64,000 nt of DNA from JAKFWF01 sp963732635 (GTDB taxonomy: Bacteria > Pseudomonadota > Alphaproteobacteria > Rhizobiales > Hyphomicrobiaceae): the NCBI GenBank assembly GCA_963732635.1, contig CAVTAL010000007.1:1-64000 (forward strand), written 5' to 3'. The number at the start of each line of letters is the position of its first letter. The first letter of the stretch is position 1. Of the stretch, positions 1-7,829 are shown piece by piece. A program made the position numbers and the translations under genes. Below the pieces are notes generated by a model. That model did no database searches. It was not told the origin of the DNA and saw only the letters and a program-made list of their open reading frames with translations.

Positions 1-809
1 TATGGACCGCAAATAGTGCAACTTTTGGAGAGTGATGAGCATTGGAAGGACGTCGGATACCGTGTGCTTTCGGGAGCCGCATTGAAGGTGGGCACAAAGG
101 TTCGGCTTACCCGTGCCAAATCCAACAGCCCGGTCAGCCTGGTTCAACTGATGGCGCGTCCATCATCGAGACCTATCACGCCCCGTCGAGATCAGACGAA
201 TTCGCTTGGGTTGTCAGCCAAGTCCAGTTTTTTCTGGCCGGCGGCCTGCAGCCCGAGGATCTTCTTGTTATCGCAATGAACCAGCCCTGGTCTGACCTGC
301 CGCTCGTAGCCCAGGGTCTGGCCGCAATCGGTGTTACTAGTCACAATGTCACGACCGAGAAGGCTGGTCAGCCCTTTTCGGTTCCTGGACAGGTCGCTCT
401 ATCGGCAGCCTTCAAGGCAAAAGGCAACGAGGCCTCTGCGGTGATCGTCTGTGGTGTTCAGGGCGTCCGAACGGACAATCGTGCAGGTCGCAACACCCTG
501 TTTGCCGCCTGTACGAGAAGCAAAGCCTGGTTGCGCGTCTCTGGCACCGGGGCGCATGCCGCGCAGATCATAGGCGAAATTGAGATGGCCCGACAGAAAG
601 CGCCCGACCTTGAGTTCATCATGCCAGATCTCTCTCAAATCGAGACGATCCAGCGTGATCTCTCTTCGCATGCTGCTGCAAAGAAGAAAGCCGAAGAGGC
701 CTATTATAATTCCTTGCGGGAGAGTGAAGTCAGCGACGACCTCATCGAAGATATGCAGGCCAACAACGAGCATAGCGGCACTAGAGCGTCCCCGCCTCCT
801 GTCGCCTGA
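1..809 (+). pseudogene. C-terminal part of a superfamily I (UvrD-like) helicase, frameshifted and cut by the window start
   Basis: Frame 1 from the window edge to about 130 reads like the part of an ATP-binding helicase before its C-terminal domain (DVGYRVLSG, VRLTRAKSNSP). From about 150 the homology continues in frame 3 (SIIETYHAP, QPEDLLVIAMN, FKAKGNEASAVIV) and ends at the TGA at 807-809. The segment GRNTLFAACTRSKAWLRVSG matches the UvrD_C_2-type motif near the end of these helicases, which is followed by a charged tail (IQRDLSS). The switch between frames needs two extra bases or one missing base between 125 and 150. The 5' part lies outside the window. It converges on the FRG gene and overlaps its 3' end by 29 bp. 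The family assignment is from pattern recognition; the role is unknown, although such helicases often sit in defence or mobile islands. Confidence 0.6.
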
Positions 810-1690
810 TCGAAGCTGCCAACTGATCCGCACTTTGGATTAATATCGTTGCGTGCTTTAGCGATTGAGCGAAGCCATCGAGGCCGGGGAACAACGTTGC
901 CCGATTGATGTTCATCGCGTTCAAATCTTGCAATACTTCTTGTCTCATTGCCGCCGAGAACTCCAGTTTGACGATATGCCGCTCGGCGACCGACAAGTCG
1001 TAGCCGGCGAAGTTGCCCGCGAATCCAGCGTCGATGTCGCCCACACACAGAAATGTCCCGTTCTGAATGGTTAGCCGATCATTGCGTCGATACGGCTCGA
1101 CGGGCATTGCTACGCGCAGCTTGCGTTTCATGAACACCTGATTGAACTCGTGCTCCTCCCACGTCGGCATGTTCAAAATGAAGGTTTTCAACTTCGTATC
1201 ATCACTGCCGCAGTTCCGGATGAGCGTCGTTCCTTGCTCTCGGCACCACGCCGCATCTATGGCCCAAATTGCGCAAGTGGCAGTCGGATCTACCGCCTCT
1301 TCGAGGGCAAAAAAAGCGGCGACGTACGGGGAGGTCGACCAATCCAGCAATCGTGTGGGAGCGCCGTGATGCTGCATGAGAGCCATCCACTCCACCGTGT
1401 CGCGTGGCATGTGATGCGCTTCCAAATACGCGTGTGCGTTTCGCATGAACCGCCTAGTTATGATCTCCTCAGTGGCGCTTGGTGGTAACGACCCACAATA
1501 TCGCTCCAGTGTCGATTGCAGTCCCCATCCGGCAGCAGCGTGTCCGCGAAACAGCCAGCCCGGACCTCGATCCGCAGATCTGCTTAATCTTCTCCCAATC
1601 CTGCAGAGCTATGATTTCGGCTTCATCGCTTCTGCAATCCCTCAAGGCGAATTTGACTTCGAGCAGTTCCTGATTATCATTTCGGTACAA
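781..1690 (-). pseudogene. FRG-domain protein, frameshifted
   Basis: The intact 3' part (1446 down to 781) carries the FRG-domain core QHHGAPTRLLDWSTSP followed by YVAAFFALEE. Upstream of its first ATG the same frame still reads as FRG sequence (GWLFRGH, then WGLQSTLERY). The preceding residues, IIALQDWEKIKQIC, are found in another frame that opens at a TTG at 1690. Removing one G from the three-base run at 1559-1561 joins the two into a continuous protein of about 300 residues. FRG domains are named for a conserved Phe-Arg-Gly; their biochemical role is poorly known and they are common in accessory or defence regions. The true start is uncertain because only a TTG is available and a stop lies just upstream. 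Confidence 0.7.
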
Positions 1691-1704
1691 CCAAACTTAC
1701 ACCC

Positions 1705-2225
1705 ATGACAGAAGCAACAACCACCGACGACGAGCAGATCAAGTCAAGCTACGACACCAGATGTCGTGCCTTATCGGCAGCTTACGATATGTGGAATCTC
1801 AGATTGTGACCCACCGACGTCCGCACCACCCTCACAGAACTCAACGAGCTGATTATTAAGCTCATTTCTGCGCCGCCAGTGAGTACCGACCTAACATCGC
1901 CTGATTACACCACTATTGCCAGCATGGTCGCCTTCGTCCAAGCAAGCTGCGACACGCTGCTCGCTCGTCCCGATCCCATCGACAAGCATGAGGCACAGTT
2001 GGTCGCAGCAGCATTCTTGCTTGCTCTTGAGAATTATCTCGATCAATCGCGCGCCAGGACGTAGTCGCAGCAGAGCCGCACACATGCTTCCTCGACCAGG
2101 ACTTGCTGGCCAAGGCCGGCGGGCCGGTCGCGTTCTTCACCGACTGGATCGAGAGAGAGGCGACGTCCAGGGCATGGGCCAAGACGGACTTCAAATGGCG
2201 TCAGCTGGGACTGTTTCCGAGATAG
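1705..2225 (+). pseudogene. Unrecognised small gene with an in-frame stop and a frame change
   Basis: An ATG at 1705 opens a frame that meets TGA at 1807-1809, then stays open and coding-like (TDVRTTLTELNELIIKLI, then a GTG at 1879) to 2064. A second open segment in another frame ends at the TAG at 2223-2225 and has a convincing protein-like tail (GGPVAFFTDWIE, FKWRQLGLFPR). I recognise no family. Joining the pieces into one gene is an inference from their adjacency and from matching lesions in both flanking genes. They could instead be two separate remnants. Confidence 0.35.
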
Positions 2226-2377
2226 TCTGAGCTACGCCGTTCACCGTCGCCGATGACAGACGGGTGTGTCACCACGTCTCGGCGCTCATGTACTCGCCAT
2301 GTACTCGCGGGTCACCAGAAACAATCAAGGCTCCGATCCAGTGAGGAGCGAAGCCTTTGATTTATCATGGGAAAATT

Positions 2378-2454
<77 letters not shown>

Positions 2455-2890
2455 TCACCAACTTCGGAAATTGCCAAGCCGAGCTGTAGAAGCTCACCAG
2501 CGAAGCAATCGCTTTCAGAAGCAGCATCGAGCAAGTCACGACGTCAGACTTCGCCGATGCATGGGGTCGTATAACACGTTTGCGACGCTTGTAAACCCGC
2601 TGCCGGTCGACTTGCGGGAATTGTTTGGCTGCAGGTCGCCTTGACTTCGAAATGGCCATTTTTTGCCGTGTGCGCGGGCGGTACGACCCGCAAACAAAGG
2701 GGCAAGCCGCCGGCGGCAGCTTCGCACAAAGTGAGGCCCTGCCTCTAATTGGCGGCCAGCCTTTCGCCGACAAGCCGGCTGGCCATCCGCATTCGCTGGT
2801 TCGGCTTGCGCTGGCGGGAAGCCGGCCCTCTACCGTCGAGAAGCTGGCCCTCGCCGGCCGCACACGCCATGCAAACGCTCGCCTTGACGA
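2455..2890. other. 436-bp intergenic stretch without a recognisable gene
   Basis: Short open frames exist on both strands but none resembles a known protein and none has a convincing start. An 8-bp inverted repeat (GGCCAGCC at 2754-2761, GGCTGGCC at 2777-2784) could form a hairpin between the end of ispG and the tRNA gene. Nothing else stands out. Confidence 0.4.
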
Positions 2891-4129
2891 TCAGTCGCCC
2901 GCACCCGCGCCGCCATAGCGCTTTTCGACGTAGTCCTCGACGATCTTCTGGAACTCGCTGGCGATGTTCGGTCCGCGCAGCGTCATCGCCTTTTCGCCAT
3001 CGATGAACACCGGTGCGGACGGGGTCTCGCCGGTGCCCGGCAGCGAGATGCCGACGTCGGCGTGCTTGCTCTCGCCCGGGCCGTTGACGATGCAGCCCAT
3101 CACCGCGAGGTTCAAGGTTTCAACGCCGGGATACTTCAATTTCCAGACTGGCATGCTGTCGCGAATGTGCGATTGGATCTGTTGGGCAAGTTCCTGGAAC
3201 ACGGTCGAGGTGGTGCGACCGCAGCCTGGGCAGGCGGCGACGATCGGAATGAACGAGCGCAGCCCCATCACCTGCAGCAACTCCTGCGCCACCGTCACCT
3301 CGCGCGTGCGGTCGCCGTTGGGTTCGGGCGTGAGCGACACGCGGATGGTGTCGCCGATGCCGGCCTGCAGCACGATGCCCATGGCCGCCGACGAGGCGAC
3401 GATACCCTTCGAGCCCATGCCGGCTTCGGTTAGCCCCAGGTGCAGCGCGTAGTCGCATCTGGCCGCCAGCATTGTGTAGACGCTGACCAGATCCTGCACC
3501 GCCGATACTTTGGCCGAGATGATGATCTTCTCCGGTCCCATGCCGATCTCGTGGGCGCGGGCGGCTGACAGCAGGCCCGATTGCACGATCGCTTCGTGCA
3601 TCACGGCGCGCGCGTCGGTGGGTTTGGCGAGCTTCGAGTTCTCGTCCATCAGGTGGGTCAGCAGTTCCTGGTCGAGCGAGCCCCAGTTGACGCCGATCCG
3701 CACCGGCTTGTTGTGTTTGAGCGCGATCTCGATGATGTCGGAGAATTGTTTGTCGCGCTTGGCCTTGAAGCCGACGTTGCCTGGATTGATGCGGTACTTG
3801 GCCAATGCCTCGGCGCAGGCCGGGTTCTGGCTCAGCAGCGTGTGGCCGATATAATGGAAGTCGCCGATGATCGGCACGTCGAGGCCGAGCTTCAAGAGGC
3901 GGTCGCGGATGTGCGGTACAGCCTTTGCCGCCTCGTCGCGATCGACGGTGATGCGGACGAGTTCGGAACCGGCCCGCGCCAGCGCCGCCACCTGCGCTAC
4001 TGTCTTGTCGATGTCGGCGGTGTCGGTGTTGGTCATCGATTGCACCACGATCGGCGCATCGCCGCCGACGACGACGCCGCCGACATCTACGGCAACGGAA
4101 CGGCGTCGGGGCAAGCGCAGGTCGGTCAT
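2891..4129 (-). CDS. ispG: 4-hydroxy-3-methylbut-2-enyl diphosphate synthase
   Basis: 412 residues, the usual bacterial length. It catalyses the reductive ring opening of MEcPP to HMBPP in the cytosolic non-mevalonate isoprenoid pathway, using a [4Fe-4S] cluster. The cluster ligands are visible in the C-terminal third as CPGCGRT and MGCIVNGPGES. The TIM-barrel part carries PIVVQSMTNTDTADI near the N-terminus and NPGNVG, GVNWGSLD and ISAKVS in the middle. I chose the ATG at 4129 (MTDLRLPRR). The longer frame to 4210 would overlap the end of znuB by about 40 bp and adds residues unlike the family. It reads in the same direction as znuB-znuC-zur but 40 bp downstream, so read-through from the zinc operon is possible. 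Confidence 0.97.
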   Translation of the reverse strand: MTDLRLPRRRSVAVDVGGVVVGGDAPIVVQSMTNTDTADIDKTVAQVAALARAGSELVRITVDRDEAAKAVPHIRDRLLKLGLDVPIIGDFHYIGHTLLSQNPACAEALAKYRINPGNVGFKAKRDKQFSDIIEIALKHNKPVRIGVNWGSLDQELLTHLMDENSKLAKPTDARAVMHEAIVQSGLLSAARAHEIGMGPEKIIISAKVSAVQDLVSVYTMLAARCDYALHLGLTEAGMGSKGIVASSAAMGIVLQAGIGDTIRVSLTPEPNGDRTREVTVAQELLQVMGLRSFIPIVAACPGCGRTTSTVFQELAQQIQSHIRDSMPVWKLKYPGVETLNLAVMGCIVNGPGESKHADVGISLPGTGETPSAPVFIDGEKAMTLRGPNIASEFQKIVEDYVEKRYGGAGAGD

Positions 4130-4169
4130 GGCGCAACTGTCCGGTTGTTGAGTGTCAGGCGCTTCAATA

Positions 4170-4968
4170 TCACGAATTACGTCGCTGCCCACCCGCGAGT
4201 GCCAGCGCACCCAACGCGGCCGCGGCCAGCACCAGCACGATCGCCGGGCCGCCGGGGACGTCGATGCGGAACGATAGCAGCAGTCCGAGAACTACACCGA
4301 CAACAGCCACGATCGCGGCATAGAGCGCCATCTCCTCCGGCGTGCGGGCGAATACGCGGGCGGCGGCGGCCGGCATGATCAGGAAGGCGACGATGAGTAG
4401 TATGCCTATGACCTTCATGGCGACCGCGACCGTCACGGCCAGAAGCAGGATGAAGATCGCCCGGGTGCGTTCGCGCGGCACACCCTCGGCGGCGGCCAGT
4501 TCCTCGTGCACGGCGAGTGCGAGCAGCGGCTGCCAGATCCACCATAGGGTTGCAAGCACCGCCGCGCCACCGAGGTACACCCACCAAAGGTCGTCCGAGG
4601 TTACGGCCAGAATATCGCCGAACAGGTAGCCGACGAGGTCGATGCTCGGGCCCTTGACCAGGGCCGTCGCGATCACGCCGAGCGCGAGGGCCGCGTGCGC
4701 GACGATGCCGAGGATCGAGTTCGAGCGGCAGTAGTTTCTGACGGCCGAGCAGGATCAGCAAACCGGCGGTGAGAACCGCCACCACCAGCACCGCGATCGT
4801 CAGGTCGAGTTTCAGCAATAGGCCGAGCGCGATGCCGATCAGCCCGGCCTGGGCGATGGTTTCGCCGAAATAAGCCATGCGGTTCCACACCACGAAGCAT
4901 CCCAAGGGGGCGGCGACGATGGCGAGGCCAAGTCCGGCGGCGAGCGCGCGAAGCAGGAACGGTTCCAT
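4170..4968 (-). CDS. znuB: Zinc ABC transporter permease, broken by one extra base
   Basis: Inner-membrane permease of the high-affinity zinc importer, ABC-3 family. The first 85 residues (MEPFLLRALAAGLGLAIVA, then GETIAQAGLIGIALGLLL) are in the frame starting at 4968. The remainder (LGIVAHAALALGVIATAL, then GDILAVTSDDLWW and KVIGILLIVAFLIMPAA) is in the next frame and ends at 4170. The switch lies between 4722 and 4735, at LLGRQKLLP/SNSILG. The total of 799 nt is one base more than a whole number of codons, so removing one base gives a normal 265-residue protein. It lies 4 bp after znuC. I treat it as a functional gene with a sequence error or a very recent mutation. Confidence 0.88.
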
Positions 4969-4972
4969 GCGC

Positions 4973-5830
4973 TCAGCCCACCTTCGAGCGTGTTTCGGGT
5001 GCCGGCGCGGTCGGGTGGGCAGCGCCGGTCAGGTCGTGGGTGTGATCGTGATGATGGCTGTAAAGGCCAAGCGCACGGGCGGCCTCGGGACCGAACAGCC
5101 GTACGTATTCCGGTGAACGGGCGACGGTTTCGGGTACGCCGGAGCAGCAGACATGACGGTTCACGCAAACGACGCGGTCGCTCTGGGCCATCACGACATG
5201 CAGATCATGGCTGACCAGCAGAACGCCGAGACCGCGACGTTCACGCAAGCTGCCGATCAGGGTGTAGAGTTCGGCTTCGCCGGCATAGTCGACGCCGCGC
5301 ACCGGCTCATCAAGCACCAGCAGTTGTGGATCGCGCAGCAGTGCTCGGGCGAGCACCACACGCTGCAATTCGCCGCCCGACAGTCGGGTCAATTGGCTGT
5401 GACGGACACGGGTGGCGCCGACCTCTGCCAGCACCTCGTCGACGGTAGACCGGCCATTGCGCGGCGGTGTGCCGAGAAACCGTTCGACCGTCATCGGGAT
5501 CGAGGGTGCCAGATCGAAGCGCTGCGGCGCATAGCCGATGGTCAGGCCGTCGCGCCGATGCACTTGGCCCAGATCTGGCGATACCAGGCCGAGAAGAATG
5601 CGCACCAGCGTGGTCTTGCCGGCACCGTTTGGGCCGATCAGGGTCACGATCTCGCGCGGTGCGATGTCGATGTCGATGTTGTCGAGGATGGTGCGGCCAT
5701 CGCGGATGAATGATACGCCGCGCGCCGCCAACAGTGTGTCGGCCGCGACCGGCTGCGCCACCGCATGATGATGATGGTCGTGCGCGCCATGATCGTGGTC
5801 GCAACAGACGTTTTGATCGGTCGTTTGCAT
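4973..5830 (-). CDS. znuC: Zinc ABC transporter ATP-binding protein, His-rich at both ends
   Basis: 285-residue ATPase that powers zinc import through ZnuB. It shows Walker A GPNGAGKTTL, the signature LSGGELQRV, Walker B LLVLDEPVRGVD and the switch histidine in VSHDLH. The start ATG at 5830 overlaps the zur stop (TGATG), which implies translational coupling; an in-frame extension to 5878 would run into zur. Both ends are rich in histidine (HDHGAHDHHHH near residue 15, YSHHHDHTHD near the end), a plausible metal-sensing or buffering feature seen in some alphaproteobacterial ZnuC proteins. No znuA gene for the periplasmic zinc-binding protein lies in the window, so it must be encoded elsewhere. 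Confidence 0.95.
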   Translation of the reverse strand: MQTTDQNVCCDHDHGAHDHHHHAVAQPVAADTLLAARGVSFIRDGRTILDNIDIDIAPREIVTLIGPNGAGKTTLVRILLGLVSPDLGQVHRRDGLTIGYAPQRFDLAPSIPMTVERFLGTPPRNGRSTVDEVLAEVGATRVRHSQLTRLSGGELQRVVLARALLRDPQLLVLDEPVRGVDYAGEAELYTLIGSLRERRGLGVLLVSHDLHVVMAQSDRVVCVNRHVCCSGVPETVARSPEYVRLFGPEAARALGLYSHHHDHTHDLTGAAHPTAPAPETRSKVG

Positions 5831-6348
5831 CAGTGAGCCGCAGCCTCGGCATCGACGGTCTGCTGGCAATGCCGGCATTGGCCGGTGATCTCCACCACCT
5901 GACGACGTGGCTTGAACTGGGCGGCCACGGCGGCGTTCGCCAGCGCCTTGAAAATTGTTTCACCGTCGATCTCGGCAACGAGGCCGCAGGTTTCGCAGGC
6001 GAGAATTACCTGCCGGCTGGCTTCCGTGTGCGAGCCATGGCAGGCGAAGAATGCGTTGCGACTTTCCAGCCGATGCACGACGCCGGCCGCAAGCAGCGAG
6101 TCGATGGCGCGGTAGACCGAGATCGGCGCCAGCCGGTCGCCCTTGCGGGCCAGACTGTCGAGGATGTCATAGGCGCCGACGGCGTGATGGGAAGCGGCAA
6201 TTTCTTCCAAGATCTTGCGACGTAGGCGGGTGAGTTTGAGCCCCTTGGTCTCGAACGCCAACTCAGCCCGGTGCACCGCGGCATCGAGGCAGCCACCGTG
6301 ATTGTGTTCCGGAGTTGGAAATAGGCTCGCGGGCCTGTTCGTGGTCAT
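5830..6348 (-). CDS. zur: Zinc uptake regulator, Fur family
   Basis: 172 residues. Fur-family repressor that binds DNA when loaded with zinc and shuts off uptake genes. The N-terminal winged helix contains KGLKLTRLRRKILEEI and PISVYRAIDSLL. The C-terminal part holds the metal-site residues FFACHGSHTEASRQVILAC and two Cys pairs (CETC and CRHC) for the structural zinc. Three starts are possible: GTG 6393, ATG 6375 and ATG 6348. I prefer 6348 because it leaves a normal N-terminus and more space from the operator at 6406-6424, but no clear ribosome binding site decides it. First gene of zur-znuC-znuB, so it probably represses itself and the transporter. Confidence 0.93.
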   Translation of the reverse strand: MTTNRPASLFPTPEHNHGGCLDAAVHRAELAFETKGLKLTRLRRKILEEIAASHHAVGAYDILDSLARKGDRLAPISVYRAIDSLLAAGVVHRLESRNAFFACHGSHTEASRQVILACETCGLVAEIDGETIFKALANAAVAAQFKPRRQVVEITGQCRHCQQTVDAEAAAH

Positions 6349-6405
6349 GATTGCGGCACGTTTCGGTTGGATCATTGATGGCGTTGCTACCACGTCGCGG
6401 GTCCG

Positions 6406-6424
6406 AATGAAATAATATCACATT
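6406..6424. promoter_or_regulatory. Candidate Zur box
   Basis: A 19-bp near-palindrome AATGAAATAATATCACATT lies between divergent zur and the thiolase gene. The AATG/CATT arms and most of the AT-rich centre are symmetric. It is AT-rich in a GC-rich genome and sits directly upstream of zur, the classic position and form of an autoregulatory Zur operator. It may also affect the divergent gene at 6480. Confidence 0.7.
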
Positions 6425-6479
6425 GCAGCCGACTTACCTGCTGGATTTGGCCACCTTTGGGTGATCTTTCGACATCGTC

Positions 6480-7649
6480 ATGAACATGCCCGCAGCAGTA
6501 CTGGTGTCCGCGCGTCGTTCGGCTATCGGCCGAGTGGGCGGACTTCATCGCAATCGCCGCATCGAGGAACTGGCCGAGCCGGTGCTGCGCGCGGCGCTAG
6601 CCGACGCCGGCTGCGAGCCGGGGCAGATTGGCGGGATCATCCTCGGCAACACCACCGCTGGCGCCAAGGCTGCCCGTGCGATCGGCCTCGCCGCGGGCCT
6701 GCCCGAGACCTCCTATGCCCTCGCCCTGGACAGCCAGTGCGCATCGGGACTTGATGCCATCATTGATGCTGCGCGGCGGATTGCGGCGGGCGAGGCCGAG
6801 TGTCTGATCGCCGGCGGTGCCGAAAGTATCTCGACCGCGCCGTGGCGAATTGGTCGGCCGAAAAACCCATATCAGATGCCGCATTTCATCGGCTACCATG
6901 CACCCGGCATGGAAGCCGGCGGCGGCGCCGAAGCGTTCGAGGCCGACGAGGTGTTGGCGCGCCAGTTGGATGTCTCGCGCGGTGCCCAGGATGCCTACGT
7001 GATGCAAGCGCAGCTCGCCGCCGAGCAGGCACGGCAGCGCCGTCAGTTCATTGGCGAAATCGTCGGCCAGCGTGCGACGCCAGAGGAGATGCGCGATCAA
7101 TGTTCGCCTGATCTCGATCTGGAGGAATTGCAGGATCTGCAACCCTACCAGTCCGGCGACGGAACCCTGACGCCGGGCAATACCAGCGCACTCGCCGACG
7201 GCGCGGCTTTCGCGGTGCTGGTATCGGGCAAGATGTGGGAGGCGCTCGGCCGGCCGAAAGGCCTGATACTCCAGCGCAGCCATGCCTGTGGTGTCACCAT
7301 GGCCAACGCGGCAAGCGCAGGGCGCTTCGCACTCGATGCACTGCTGCAGAAAGGCGCGACCAAGGCATCGCGCGATCCAGGCACGCTCGCGGCTGTCGAA
7401 ACCAGTGAAGCGTCGGCGGTCGAAGCGCTCGCACTAGTGCGGGGCTTGAAGCTCGGCGACGGGGTGCTCAACGCTGGTGGCGGCGCTCTGGTGCGCGGTC
7501 AGCCGTTGGGTGCGGCCAGTGCAGTCTGTGTGGCGAGACTATTCTCGCGTCTGGTGCGGGCCGAGGCGCCGCTCGGCCGGCTCGGCGCGGTGACGCAGCG
7601 TGCAACCGGCGGGCTTGGCCTCGCGGCGCTATTCGAAGCGATCGGTTAG
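6480..7649 (+). CDS. Thiolase-like protein lacking the catalytic His and second Cys
   Basis: 389 residues with the full thiolase fold length. The nucleophilic Cys is present at about residue 87 (DSQCASGLDA), with GGAESIS and NTSALADGAA in the expected places. However the GHP motif that carries the catalytic histidine reads RGQPLGAASA (His to Gln), and the C-terminal CxG motif reads QRATGGLGLAA (Cys to Ala). Family members with these changes cannot be assumed to do Claisen condensation or thiolysis. It may be a degenerate homologue or have another acyl-transfer role. The frame is intact across both sites, so the changes are not due to a frameshift. It is divergent from zur and shares its 130-bp upstream region. 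Confidence 0.85.
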   Translation: MNMPAAVLVSARRSAIGRVGGLHRNRRIEELAEPVLRAALADAGCEPGQIGGIILGNTTAGAKAARAIGLAAGLPETSYALALDSQCASGLDAIIDAARRIAAGEAECLIAGGAESISTAPWRIGRPKNPYQMPHFIGYHAPGMEAGGGAEAFEADEVLARQLDVSRGAQDAYVMQAQLAAEQARQRRQFIGEIVGQRATPEEMRDQCSPDLDLEELQDLQPYQSGDGTLTPGNTSALADGAAFAVLVSGKMWEALGRPKGLILQRSHACGVTMANAASAGRFALDALLQKGATKASRDPGTLAAVETSEASAVEALALVRGLKLGDGVLNAGGGALVRGQPLGAASAVCVARLFSRLVRAEAPLGRLGAVTQRATGGLGLAALFEAIG

Positions 7650-7829
7650 CTCAAGCGACTTGCCGCGGACTTGTTCGGCAACCAGGGCGTGCAGGCTTCG
7701 CATTGTGTGCGAAACTGAATGTTTGCTCATGCACCTCACGCATCTTTGCCTCATTTGGACTGCAATATAAGATGGGTGCTCAAGCGTAGCATATTGACCA
7801 GCGCGAGGCTTGCGCGAAGGGGTTGGGCG

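Noticed and set aside
42..809. Complete gene starting at TTG 42
   Set aside because: The first 35 residues do not fit the helicase family, whose expected sequence is found in frame 1, so this is a frameshifted tail rather than a full gene.
4129..4210. ispG start at 4210
   Set aside because: Would overlap znuB and add 27 residues unlike any IspG N-terminus.
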